Assembly (NCBI GenBank): GCA_011319805.1
Contig: SJRY01000107.1
Coordinates: 62,001 to 126,000, forward strand
Reading direction: 5' to 3'
Source: Macrocybe gigantea
Lineage: Eukaryota; Basidiomycota; Agaricomycetes; Agaricales; Callistosporiaceae
Length of the DNA stretch: 64,000 bases
Part shown: positions 39,065 through 51,161 of the stretch, in pieces
How the letters are laid out: every line of letters begins with the position of its first letter
Numbering within the stretch: position 1 is the first letter of the stretch
Made by a program: the position numbers and the translations under genes
Notes under the pieces: generated by a model
What the model was told of the DNA's origin: nothing
The model's database searches: none
The model's input: the letters and a program-made list of their open reading frames with translations, nothing else

Positions 39065-40669
39065 TTATGATATTTTTGACCCCGTAGAAGGTGAAAAATA
39101 CACCGGGGGCCCATTGCGATATTGCATACGACCTGAAAAATTGAGCGCACGCATTCTGATACAGGAAACAGTGAGCATACCAGAAATCCACCGGGCGCGC
39201 AGAAGATCGTCATCACTAAGAGTGCCACATATCTCTTCAAAGCGAGCAAGGGCGGCGGAAGCCGTGGGCTGCTTGGCATTATCCGTGTCCTGCATAGATT
39301 CCAAAAGACCAACTATCTCGGGAACCACATCTTCAATGCACTGTGTAAGTAATTAGGACCTTTCATTCGAGATGGGATTGAAAATTTATTCCTGTACTCA
39401 CACGAAGGTTGACCTCAAGCGAGCGCCCAAGACAAGAGATGTCCAGTCTATATGCTTTCTCCAGCCCTTCGGATGCTGGCGGCCCATCAGCAGACGGCAG
39501 TGTCGCAGCTTCAAAGTCAATGAGGGCATATCGGCGCTCTGGTCCACGAAGGCCAGCCAAAAGAATCTTGCGGTTTGAGGGAACCAGCACATCCATGAGC
39601 ATATTTTGCAGACCAATATCACCATGCGCAATCTTGTGCTCGTGTAGAAATGAAACAGCCTAAAGGCAAGCACATTGGGAGAGCGAACCCGGCAAGAATT
39701 CACGACAGACTCGCCTCAAGGAATGCACGCCCGTATCGGACTAACTCGCCCACATTGACAAAGTCGGCACGATAAGCTGCACCCCATCTGCATGATCAAA
39801 CATGGGTACAACAACCAGCTTTGGAGGCAAGAAAGGGTTTTGACCTTGGCATGACGGCGAAAATCTGCTTATTGAATTCGATGTACTTTAGGATTGGGAT
39901 GATATGGTTCCGTGGATCATGGCGCAACGCATCAGAATGCAATAGGCGAAAAGCCGCAAGCTCCTTCGTGGGGCTCGGGCCAGACATTGCCTCAAACGAA
40001 AGTCAGTCAAGGTAAGTCAGAAATCAGAAAGGCCATACTTGATCATCACATCCTGTCCATTTCTGTCGCGCGCGGGCCAAACATACGCTGACTGACAGGC
40101 TATATATGATTGACCCATATCGAGAGAGAACTGTAAAGCTTACAGTAAACAGGAACATCATCTCTCCGTCATCCTGGCAGCAATAGCGCGCGAATGGAAA
40201 TGACCCCACAGGGTTAGGGCTGTATGCTTTCCGCGTGGTACAAGCGGACTGCAGAATGTTTCGGGTCAGTGTGAACATAGCAATCATATCCCTGCAAGGC
40301 AAAATATGGGTGGAGAAAATGCCAAATGCGAAGAACACGGTTTCGATTCTTCTCCCAAGCAGTGAAATTATTCGGATCGCCTTCCTCCCACACGCCATGG
40401 TCTTGGGTCATGGGATAGTCTTGCAACCAAGAGCGAACAGTCCAGATGAATGTGTTCCACAGCCATGTACATGAACGACATGAATAGGCCTGCAAAGCCA
40501 AGTAGCAGGGATAATGCACGCCAGTAAGACAGTGAGGATCATTTTGGAAAAGACATGGGCCAATCATGACTTCAAACCCATTCGGCAACTTTGAAATGAT
40601 GCCAAAATTGAGCTCATGGTTTGAAAGTCGGACAGAATCGAGCCTTAGTCCAGTAACTGTGGACTGCAA
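39065..40669 (-). CDS. Kinase-fold protein of the basidiomycete-expanded type, probably degenerate
   Basis: Several exons on the minus strand read as a C-lobe of a protein-kinase fold: LVRYGRAFLEAVSFLHEHKIAHGDIGLQNMLMD carries a catalytic-loop-like HGDIGLQN, and YALIDFEAATL sits where kinases have DFG, here IDFE. Upstream pieces include WEEGDPNNFTAWEKNRNRV and FPFARYCCQDDGEMMF, but no glycine-rich loop or clear VAIK lysine is visible. The frame changes at about 40225, where one base fewer would join the two parts. Agaricomycetes have large families of such divergent kinase-like genes with unknown roles. The start at 40669 is a guess, and the end at 39065 depends on a final short exon. Activity is doubtful without a canonical DFG and lysine. 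Confidence 0.6.
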
Positions 40670-41062
40670 TGCCGAAACTTAACATGTCCAGTTGATGTAG
40701 ATCTCTGATTTCGGTTGCATAACCGAGAATTCAGGAAGGCGATCAGTCGTTCAAAGGTCTCTCCAAAATCAACTGAAAGCTCCAAATTCGGGCATGTGAA
40801 AGGAGAACGCAACGTACATGAAATGGAGAATTCGTAAGGAATAAGGTAGGTCCATGGATAGTTCCGCCTGCGCCGTAAACGTCTCGGCCTGGGTAGTTAG
40901 GTGCACACGTAATGAAACACGAGTCATCGGAGCCAAAAGAAAAGGGGGAGGAATTAATAGTATGGTGCATAGATACAACACAAGAAAGCAGGATAAGAGG
41001 GAAGGGCACCAGAAGGGAGAGGAAGGGCACGAACGGGCAGAGGGTGATGGCTGAGTGACGAA

Positions 41063-41714
41063 TTACTTTTGCGTCGTCTTCACTATGGATACGACGATGA
41101 TGACTATGATGACAGCTATCGCCACTCCAATGATAATGCGCATCTATCAAGACTGTCCATCAACAGAGTTCCGATCTGGCAGAAGTAGATGGCAACAGAC
41201 CTTCATATCCTTCCACCTTCAAAATGACAACGTAGAGTGAATACAACTCTGTAAGAAGAAAGTTGGAAAATACATACCACATGTTCTGAGCGCAAAGAGG
41301 AGATTAGACAGTCTTCACAGCGAAAAGCAGTAATCAACTTGCCTTTCTGACCCGATTTGCGCCACGTCGAAATCCTTGCGCAGAAACAGCGAGGTTATCT
41401 GCAAGTCAGGGAGAGGCACAAAAAAGTTGACTTAAAGATACTGGTTCAGAAAAGCGGACTGACGCACCGGTTTTGTCTTGTAATGAATCTAGCCTCTCTC
41501 CACGTTCGGCGACTTTGGTGATGTTCTCCCTCATAATTCCAACGGTATCGTCGATTTGAGCCTGGATAGCTGCGGTCTTGGGATTTCCTTGACTGGATCC
41601 TGCGACGTTCGCGGCAGAGCCATTGCGGGGCACATATGGGTCGTAAGGTTCAGACCTGGGGACAGGGACATGTCACTTTGGGATGGTGCAAGACAGAGCT
41701 CAGACGACGAACAT
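41063..41714 (-). CDS. SNC1: Synaptobrevin-type R-SNARE, copy 2 (intact)
   Basis: Exons join without frame loss: [12 protein letters not shown], then [21 protein letters not shown] (zero-layer Arg), [43 protein letters not shown] and a C-terminal anchor [20 protein letters not shown] with a short KTTQK tail. This is a tail-anchored Snc-type v-SNARE for exocytosis. Two splice oddities are seen. The start codon seems to be split, AT (41714-41713) then G after a 57-nt GTTCGT...CCCCAG intron. The intron after NRVRK appears to start with GC (AAG|GCAAGT). It shares sequence and intron positions with copy 1 at 37681-38342, so the pair arose by local duplication with the kinase-like gene now between them. 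Confidence 0.85.
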
Positions 41715-42236
41715 GATGAGAATGGATAGGTCTGCAGGGCAAGTCGTCGAGATTGGGAGTTCAGACAGAGGTGGAAGGGTTAAAGAAGAAGCTTACCGTG
41801 CCAGACGGGAGGAGGACGGGAGTGGACGGTGTGGTTGGCAACAAGGTAAGCAGCACTGACGGCTGGCGGGGGGGCAGGATGGAGTTCCCACGGCGTGACC
41901 GCAGTCTTTCTTCGGCGTGGTCACAACGTCATCCGGTCATTCGGTCGGGACCCGGTATCATTGCTCTAGTGCTGTGTGTGGGCGATGCGCGACGCGGTGG
42001 GAGGCGATGTGGCGTGAGTACGTTGGAGATGACGCCGAGAGGCAAAGGCAGCGAGCGGGGCCAGGCGGGGGGCGCTGTGGGGCGAATTGGGAAATTGACA
42101 GTGTTAATCTCACGCCACCCGCCTTGTCGTCGTACCGAACACTTCCTGCGCGACTCCCATTAATTTCTTTTTGCACAGACTGGCCCTCGTGCCGCAGCCT
42201 CTCCTTTTTCACGCATTCTAACGTTCTTATGCTCTC
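41715..42236. promoter_or_regulatory. Shared upstream region of R-SNARE copy 2 (-) and the CAMK-type kinase (+)
   Basis: Divergent promoters over 522 bp. C/T-rich sequence (42155-42230) precedes the kinase ATG. No TATA box or coding frame of note. Confidence 0.45.
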
Positions 42237-45200
42237 ATGTCTCGCCCCGCCAGCCACAAACACACTGGCTCAGTCTCTCTGAACCACAAAGCTCAGCTTG
42301 CTAATGCTTATAATGAATTGGGGAAGGAACTCTCGTCCTCTAAAATCAGAGTAGTCGGAAACTACACTCTCGGAAGGTCATTGGCGAAGGTCTGTCGCTG
42401 TATATGTGCTCTGAGCCGCCCGCCGTCATGCTGATCTCCTTCGCGCAGGGCGTACGGTAAAGTACGTATAGGCACGCATCGCCTCACTTCCACCCGCGTC
42501 GCCATCAAGCAGATTCCCAAGGCCATGTCGCCGTCCCTCACCCGCGAAATTCACCACCATCGCCAGCTCATCATCCTCATGTCACACAGATGTACGAGGT
42601 CATCGCGACCGAGTCTTACATCTGGATCGTCACCGAGCTCTGTTGCGGCGGCGAGCTCTTCGACTATCTCGTCGAAAAAGGCCGCCTTAGCGAAGACGAG
42701 ACCAGAATAATCTTTGGTCAGCTCTGCCTCGCTGTCGCCTACCTCCACGAGAACGGCATCGTCCATCGGGATTTGAAACTGGAGAACGTTCTCCTCGACG
42801 AGCACTGCCGTGTGAAGCTAGGCGATTTTGGTTTCACCAGAGAATTCGAAAAGGGCAGTCTCATGGATACCTACTGCGGCACCACCGGCTACGCTGCACC
42901 TGAAATGCTTCAAGGCAAAAAGTATCAGGGCCCAGGCATGTTCACTTGCCTATCTCCCCTCCAATATCGCACTGACAATGCCGCACCTCAGAAGTTGATG
43001 TGTGGTCCCTCGGCGTTATTCTTTACTGCCTTTTGACTGGCACATTGCCATTCGATGATGACAGTGAAGCTGTCATGCGCGACAAAATAGTAAAGGGTGA
43101 ATTTGAAGATCCCGAATGGCTTTCCATAGGTAAGCCGTTTATAAACTTTGCCTACCGTGGACCCTCATCCATATTTCGCTAGAATCCCGGGACCTGATTA
43201 AGAACATCCTTGTCAGAGAGGTAGCTAATCGCTTCACTATTCCACAAATCCTTGGCCATCCCTGGTTCAAAACACACCCCCACGCTCAAAGCCTTGAGCC
43301 TTTGCCTCTTGAAGAATCCATCACTTCCTCATCCTCGACCGCTTCGCATGACGCCCAAGGAACCCAACCTTCGGATGCTTCGGCGTCATCCGCAGGTTCT
43401 CCGCTAATATCGTCATCATCGGATCTGGACACTTCGGCACCCACGACGCCAGATGAAGTTCCTAACGATCCTTTTGAGCAAATTCATTCCATTCATCGCA
43501 ATCCTGGCGGACCACCATCCGCAAAGCAACTTCGGATTTTGAATCTATCTACAAGAAAATGAGTCGGTCAGGCAAGCCCGAGACCGTCCACGAGGAAGAG
43601 GACAACCAGCTTCCGAAGTCCATCCCTCCTCGCAAAAACTCGTCTGGCTCTTCCCTTGCTCCTCCCGCTCTCCCCACTCGCACGCCGGCACGCACAAAGC
43701 GCAGATCGGTCTCCTCGACCTTGTCTGACCCCGCGTCTCCGACAGACGACAAGCCCTTGATGTCGCTTCCGTTCCCCGTCCCGGGCAAAGACTTGGACTT
43801 TGCCTCGCTCCTGAACGCGCCGATGCCGATCATATTCTCGACGCCGCTCGAGCGCGAGCTGCTAAATACGCTGAGTACGCTCGGCTTCGACACGGCCCAG
43901 ATCGTGCACTCAGTGCTCACAGATGCGTGTGATTCTGCCGGCGCGGTGTGGTGGATGCTCAAGAAGAAGGCAGAGCGGAGGCACCTTGAGGGCGGCGCGC
44001 CGCTGCCCTCTGCTGCTAGTGTGTCGGAGGAAGCCGGGAAAGGTAAGGGGCACGTCACGCATCCGCACGCGCACAAGGAAAAGGAAAAGGACAAGGACAA
44101 GGACAAGGACAAGGACAAGAGGCGCCGGGTCCATGCCGCGTGCAGACCGACCACCCGGCGCTCAATGCCAGTCTGACGCGGTCTGCGCCGCAGCTGGCGT
44201 TCGTTCCCCCGACACCGACCTTTGCAAGGCCAGTGACTCCCCCACGGCCCGCCACGCCCACACGCTCATCCATGCTCTCGCCGTCGACGTCGACTATCGT
44301 CGGCGGCGGAGAAGGCTCTTCCAAGTCGCATCCGTCGACCCCGGCCGGAAGCTTGAAGGAGAAAGAGACCAAGGCGAGAAAGGCGCGCGCCGGGAGTGTG
44401 AGCATCATGCAGCGTGCAACGACGGCGCTGGAAGCTGCTGGACTTGTTAGGAAGAAGTCGTCCGAGGCCGTGAAGGAGGAGAAGGAGAGGTCGCGTGATG
44501 TGGAGAAGAGGATGGCAAGCGGGGACGAACCGAGGAGCTCCCATGGAAGTGGCGGATCGTCGAGATTGACCAAGTCACCTCCGTTGAAGGCCACAAAGGA
44601 CTATAACGCGCCCTCGACGCCGCCGCCGAATGAAGCCCAGCCGCAGCAAGGCATGGGTTCCCCTTGGATCCTAGCGGATGGCAGAGAAGGCGCGTCAAGT
44701 CACCAGCGCGCGTCCAGCGGCACACCGAGCAAGGTGCCCGAAATGCAAACGTCCGTCTCTGCCCCGGCCATCTCGACCCCAGCAACCATCAAGCCCACCA
44801 CGCCCGTGCCGCAGCGCAATCGCGCCAATCTCCTGACAGCCTTCCGGCTCTGGTTCAACGATGAGCGCAAGGGCAAGCGCAAAGATACATCGGGGGCTCC
44901 CAGTGTGAGCTCACGCGCGACGTTCGGCCGCTCGAACACGCAGGTTTACAATCGGGCACGGCAAAGCGAAGAGGGAGCAACTCGTCTGGCCGGTTTGGCA
45001 CCCGGATCGGGCACAGGCAGAGGACATCGGTGTCATCGCGCCGCTCAAGCAGTGTCAACTCGCGCCGTTCATCGGGAGCGTCACAGATGATGGTCCTCGA
45101 CTCGCCGCAGCTGCCCACACGCCGCTCTATTGGAAGCCACACGCCCAATTCGGACCTGGGTGAGTACTCGTCGCGTCCGTCGTCGATCCGGAGCTTCTCG

Positions 45201-46127
45201 ATGCAGCGCCACCGCAAGTCGCCGTCCGCGAGCTCGGCCGGCTCCGCGCACTTTGCGCGAACCGCGTCACCGATGCAGAAGTACCACCGACGTGCGGGAT
45301 CCGGGTCGTCTTCAACGACGCGCGTCGTGCGCCAGGCGTCGCGCACGCCGCACCTCCGTTCCAACTCGACGACGTCATCGCTGCATTCTCCACCCTCTTC
45401 TCGCCCGACGTCGTTCTATGAGGCATCCGAGAGCGAGGCGCCGCGCACCGCTTCGCCATACAAACCGCGAGCTCGCCGCTCGTTCGACGACACACCGCGC
45501 CGCACGGCGTCTGGTGGTAACGGCAGCGGCGGCACGAGTACCAGCACGTTTGTCGCGCAGAAACGGTCAGGCCCTTTCGCGAGCCCCATCACACACGGGT
45601 TTGGCCCGGCCGGTGGGTCGGTCGGACGCTCGAGTTGGAAAAAGTCGTGGGGCCTGGAGCCGCCGGGGTGGCAGACGCGAACGGCGCACCTGCCGGTTGA
45701 GGTGCTCGCGGTATCACCCGCCACCGAGCCGGCGTCGATCAGGGATGTGTTCTCTGGGCGACATTCGATCAGCATGGGCGACGAGAGCGACTGGGTGGAC
45801 GAGGATGATGATGTCCCCGCGTTTGCGGGTGGGCTGGGGCAGATGGGCATAGGCGTTCCGGCTCCGCCAAGTTCGACTTTGCAATATACCGAGCAGCCTG
45901 TGATGCTGTCTCCTGCACCGAGGCGCCGACAAAACAACAAGCGCTCAACGAGGAACACATCCGCGGCTTCTTCAATGTCCTCCCGACAAAAAGTGGAATC
46001 GACGCCTTCGGAGAACGTGTTTGACCTCACAGAGCCTAGAGCCGGAAGGCGATCCCTCCCCGCTGGTCGTTCTGGACCCGCTTTTCGACATGCCATACAA
46101 GAGGAGGATGAGGACGAAGAGGAGTGA
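42237..46127 (+). CDS. Large CAMK/AMPK-related serine/threonine kinase with long disordered tail
   Basis: The kinase domain is complete: YTLGRSLAKGAYGKVRIG (Gly loop), VAIKQIPK, GIVHRDLKLENVLLDE (catalytic loop), KLGDFGFTREF (DFG), YCGTTGYAAPEML (activation segment), VDVWSLGVILYCLLTGTLPF. A conserved helix pair (LGFDTAQIVHSVLTDACDSAGAVWWML) follows, then about 600 residues rich in Ser/Pro/Arg ending in an acidic EEEDEDEEE. Total about 1,200 residues. It is CAMK-like, possibly in the Kin4/Snf1-related set; the exact orthologue is not claimed. Five one-base deficits (near 42449, 42569, 43524, 44120, 44964) must be filled to keep one frame; each sits at a short G, C or A run. The intron 42936-42991 appears to have a GC donor (CAG|GCATGT). 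Without the repairs the reading stops early in the kinase domain. Confidence 0.87.
44071..44119 (+). repeat. Lys-Asp coding microsatellite (GGACAA repeat)
   Basis: Five to six copies of the hexamer GGACAA preceded by AAGGAA units encode HKEKEKDKDKDK-type sequence in the kinase tail. A frame break lies directly at its 3' end. Hexamer steps would keep the frame, so copy number may vary between strains. Confidence 0.8.
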
Positions 46128-46874
46128 GCGGCCTGGTTTGAGTCGTGGGTTGGGGCGTTTTTTGTCGCTCTGTCCCCTTCTTCCCTTTTCCCCCCCCCCC
46201 CTTTCGTCTCATTGACTCTTTTTTCCACTTTTTATCTATGCGATTCGTTTTTCCTATCTACTCTTGTTTCAACTCTCAGCAAGTTATTTATCGTGCGTGG
46301 TTTAACCACTGTGTACACCATCCCCTAGCATTTCACGGATCTCGTCTATAGATACCCAGCTATCCCCATCGTCCGCTTGCCGTACATATACGTCCTCGAA
46401 TCTCGCTATTATTTTCTACTTAGCTAACTTAGCATTATTTCGTAAAGTTTTAATTTGCGTCTACAAGAACAGTTCCTTTTCCCTCCTCGACTGCTGTATT
46501 TTGAAAGTCTGTCGTCCCTCGAATACATCTTTGGCGTTTACGAGTTGTTCGTTGCGTGCGCTCTATCCGACTTGAGCCCGTACAAACTTAAACTGTGTAT
46601 GCCCACCAACAGGTACGTACCTATGATCGTTCCTGTTTTCTTCCACGCCAACGAGCCCTTGTCCCGTCCCGTCTCCCAGGCCAGCGCCATTAAGCTCGGT
46701 GTTGCACCCCGGTCCATGCTCAAGAGCCCCGGATTTGTGGGCGGGCGGGCGTCAAGACGTCAAAGGGCTGATGGGACCATGGCACTTGGGGCAACAATGT
46801 CACCCGTATACTGTAATATTCCTTTATAAAGGGCCTGCCTTGCTCACTTTCATAATTCCACACATCTGTCCTGC
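46128..46874. other. 0.75 kb upstream of the NRPS-like gene, no supported gene
   Basis: 3' flank of the kinase gene and promoter of the NRPS-like gene. A C12 run lies at 46190-46201. A TATA-like TATAAA (46825-46830) is 45 bp before the ATG at 46875. Confidence 0.55.
46825..46830 (+). promoter_or_regulatory. TATA box of the NRPS-like reductase gene
   Basis: TATAAA followed by GGGCC about 45 bp before the start codon. A sharp TATA so close to the ATG suggests a short leader. Confidence 0.5.
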
Positions 46875-49800
46875 ATGACAACTCTCTTCTCCGCACCTCA
46901 AGCGGTTTCGAGCCCAACGTTTACTCCGCCGCCGCTGGACGGATCGCTTTCCATCCCGGAGATATATGATTTCCACTATAAACACAGCGCGGAGCACCCC
47001 TATTCGTGTTCGACAATGAAAATGGAGAGGTGGAGGCCGTCAGTTGGAAAGAGGCGGTCCGAGCTGTACATACAGCGGCAAGAATCGTCAAATCCCATGT
47101 TGAAGAACCTTCCCCCACGCGGTGCAGCGTTCCTGAGCAAGACCTTCCAGTCATAGCTATATTCGCAGTCATAGGTAAGAGGTTTTCACGTCGCTGGTCA
47201 CTAGTTAGGACCGTCTCCCCAACGGTGATGATACAGATCAGTTGTCTTATTTCGCTCTTACCGCTGGGATAATACGCGCCGGATATCGCGCTTTTCCAAT
47301 CTCTCCGCGCAATTCGGATCTTGGAGTCGCGAATTTGCTTCAGAAGATGAACGTAAGGCATGTTTTTGTGAGCAAAGATCATGCGATCCAGCAAGTCTTT
47401 GCCTCTGCGCGCGAGAAGTTGCTGCTGGACGGCGCCGGGCTCGACGTCCATTCGTACCATGCGCCTCTCTTCGACACCTTGTATACGACACGAGAAGGGG
47501 CTTTCGACCTGCTTCCGACGATTCAGAGCGCGAATATCGATGACTCGGTACTAATCCTGCACTCATCGGGTATGTTCCCCGAGTACGAAAGCTGTATAGT
47601 AATGACGGACATATCCTTAGGGTCAACGTCGTTTCCCAAACCGATCGTCCTGAGCCATCGAAATCTAATTCAATGGGGGTCCCAGCCATGTACGTCCAAG
47701 TCTCGTCATTGTGGACGATTCTTGAAATGCAGCTCCTAGATTATGGAGAAGTGGACATATGTGGGCGGATCCTTTCGAATCACGCGCTACCATTCTTCCG
47801 TAAGGCGACTATACTTTTCAAAGACGTTTGCCTTACATTGAGTGGCAGATGCCATGGGCGTTGTGTCTTTATCTTGGGCAGTGAGTGAAACATGATGCGC
47901 GTTCATGCAGACACTTAAGCAATGCGTCTGGTGCTAGATGTTTGCTGGAATAACTGTCTCTAATTTCCGCCCCTCCGATCCGCCCTTGCATCCAACCCAG
48001 AACGACTCTACACTAGCGCAACAACAACGAAAAGCAGATTGATATTCTGTGTGCCAGCATTTCTGGAGGTATTCGGAGGCTCACTGGTGGCACTACTGTT
48101 ATTAAACTCAAATCAATCCAGGAATGGTCGCAGGATGAAGAGAAAGTAGAGGTGTTGAGCAAATTCGACGCCGTGGTAGGTACGGCGTTCCGGAATTAAC
48201 ACATGCTCACGCCGTCCACAGCTTTTCGGTGGTGCACCGATTCAAAGGGTAGTAGGTGACAAACTGTCCAGTAAAGGCGTTCACCTTTATCCGTTCTACG
48301 GGGCGTAAGTGACATCAAGTTAAGCCAGGAAGTTGCATTCGGTTCAACAAATTTCTAGCACAGAAATCGGCGGCACGTCTAGATTTCTACCAAGTAAGTG
48401 TCAATATATTTTCGTGTTTCTTGTTTTCATTCGCAATCAACAGAACGACCGCCGAAGGAGGGCTGGGAGTATTTCAAGGTATATTGGCAGTTTTCGATCT
48501 CGCGTGATCCTCAGACAGGTCATTGTTGTAGATATCTCCACACGCCGAACCTTCTTTCGTAGATCAGCACGAAAAAGAAAATGTCTTTCAGCTGCTATTC
48601 CAGGTAAGGTTATAATATCTACGAATGTCTCAATGTTCATCGTATGGACAGGAATGTCGCAGTCACAAGCCGCTGTCATTAACATGCAAATATACAATAA
48701 GAACGCCTATGATACTAATGATTTGTTAATTCGCCACCCAGCCAATCTAGAGCTGTGGAAGATCTATGGCAGGTAAGTTGAAAACTAGTGGCCTCATGCG
48801 AGCTCCCTTCCAAGTGATCTTTGTTATCCAGAGCAGACGACCAAATCATGCACTCGACCGGGGAAAAGGTCAGCTTCAATTTTCCCTCTTGTGAGTGAGA
48901 ATTCTCAAAGTAAAGTAGACGAATCCAGTCCCAATGGGTGAGTCAACGCTATAATTCGTTTTACGGGCAATTTATTGATATATAATACACGGACAGAGAC
49001 GATAATCAACAGAAATCCCATGGTTGCGAGTTGCGTCATTTTTGGTCGAGGTCGCTTCCAAGCTGGAGTCCTTGTAGAGCCGAGCGCGGAATACGCATTC
49101 GACCCTCACGATTTGGAAAATTTGGCTGCCTTTAGGAATTCCATCTGGTAATCATGCGCAAGCTCGCATTCTGAATTGCACTAACTCATCTTCCCCCAGG
49201 TCTAGCGTCGAAAAGGCGAACGACTTTGCCCCATCTCATAGCAGGATTTTCAAGGAGGTATGCTCGTCTGTCTCCAGGCTTGCTACAGAACTCATCAGAG
49301 GATAGATTATATTAGTCGCTCACCCTTCTAAACCATTCCAGTATACGCCAAAAGGCACGCCGAGGCGTCAGGTCATATTAAATGACTACGAAAAGGAAAT
49401 TGACGAAGGATACGCTGCCATGGAGGAGTCTTCTCAACCTGACATCGCAGTTCCTGAAAGATTCGATGCCGTTTCATCTATGAAATTTGTCGAGCAAGTG
49501 GTCAAGAGCGTTCTGTCCACTGCGATTCAAGCGGACGACGACTTCTTCCAGAACGGTTGCGACAGGTTTGTTGAGATATTCGTCCAGATATTTTTGTCGC
49601 TTATAGAAGGTACCCCAAGCCTACAAGCCACTTGGATCCGTAACACTGTGTTACATGCCTTGCGCACATCTGCCAAAGTTTCTACCCGAAATATACCCAT
49701 AAATTTCGTCTATGCCAATCCAACAATCATTCGACTGAGCAAGTACGTCGCCAGGTTAACGAATCAAAGTGCGGATGCGGAATCTTCTGACCAGAAGACG

Positions 49801-51161
49801 GAAACGCTCCGTGAGATGAACTCACTAGTGGAGAAATATACCAAAGATTTCATTGAATGCGAGAAGCAGGACAATCTTGATATCGACTATCTGGAAGAGG
49901 AGGCTGTCCTTCTGACAGGAAGCACTGGAAGCCTCGGTTCCCACATTCTGGAATGCCTTATCTTGGACGATAACATCAAACGAGTGTACGCCCTGAATCG
50001 CAAGAGTGTCATTAGTGCTGCTGAACGCCAAGAAGATGCTTTCAAGGAGAGAGATATCGACGTAACCTTGTTGCAGTCTCCCAAACTCGCGTTCGTCGAA
50101 GGCGACACTAGCCTCGAAATGTTGGGTTTACCTGCCTCTGTGTACGTAGAGCTATTGAGCTCAGTGTCTTGCATTATCCATAGCGGTAAATACTTCAAAT
50201 TGTTTCCAATCGCCCATGTTATTGACTGGTAGACAGCTTGGAGAGTCGACTTCAACGTGGCAGTAACATCAATGGAACCACTAGTTGCCGGAACGCGCAA
50301 TCTGATCGATCTCGCTCTTCGGTCACGCAGAAAGCGAGCTTCTCGCTTCGTCTTCACCAGCTCTATCGGCGTAGTTCGAAGTAAGTTTTTCTCATGTATG
50401 AAATCAGCTAGAATGACTGGATAACTTCAGATTGGACGGCTGGATTCGTCCCCGAGGCATCACTTTCAGACCCGTCCATTGCATTAGGCTCAGGCTATCC
50501 CGAGTCGAAATGGGTTGCAGAAAGATCTTGGCAGCGGCTGCCGCTAAAACACCCCTTCGACCTGTCATAGTGCGCATTGGACAGCTCAGCGGTGCTAAAA
50601 ATGGGTGTTGGAACCCAGTTGAATGGGTGCCGAGCATTGCACGGTCAGGCCAAGTATTGGGCTGCCTCCCTCGAGCATCGGGCGTAAGTCGGCATATTTT
50701 TCTGCAACTTTTCCAAGTTAATACTTTACGTATAGGTCGTGTCCTGGATACCAGTCCACGTTGCAGCTTCCGCTCTCGTCGAAATGCGCCTGAGCCAACA
50801 CATGTTTCTTCATCTAGTTCATCCAGAACCAGTATCATGGTCACACATCTTTGGCGAATTGTCGCAAATACTCCGAGTTCCACTTGTTTCTTATTCAGAC
50901 TGGCTGACCACGCTAGAATCGTCCGACAACTTGTCTGGCTCTTCAAACAACCCGGCACTACGCCTGTTGGAATTTTACCAGTCTGCAGATAAACCTCTGC
51001 CGTCCGAGGATGCGGAGGCATTCGGCTTCCCAAGACTGTCTACAGACCTTGCCATTCGCGTTTCTATGGCCCTTCAGCACCCAAACCTTCCGCCTCTCGG
51101 TCGACAAGACGCCCAGAGTTGGGTCAGTTACTGGCGAATGATTGGTTTCCTTGATTCGTAA
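46875..51161 (+). CDS. NRPS-like adenylate-forming reductase (A-T-R)
   Basis: A multi-exon gene for an enzyme of about 1,050 residues. Adenylation domain: VLILHSSGSTSFPKPIVLSH (phosphate-binding), FYGATEIGG, GRADDQIMHSTGEKTNPVPM. Thiolation domain: DDDFFQNGCDSLQATWIRN; its serine codon is split AG|C by an intron starting at 49567. Reductase domain: VLLTGSTGSLGSHILECLI (NAD(P)H Rossmann), RFVFTSSIGVVR (catalytic Ser/Thr region), GYPESKWVAER (YxxxK). Such proteins load a carboxylic or amino acid and release it as aldehyde or alcohol; basidiomycetes have many, including aryl-acid reductases. Substrate unknown; no condensation domain. Three one-base deficits are seen near 46997-47000 (C4), 48039 (T) and 50523 (A). 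The next gene, POL2, is convergent, so there is no obvious biosynthetic cluster except the FAD monooxygenase 11 kb away. Confidence 0.9.

Noticed and set aside
43549..46228. Long open frames antisense to the kinase tail (for example 45416-46228)
   Set aside because: They mirror the GC-rich Ser/Pro/Arg coding sequence of the plus strand and have no family features.
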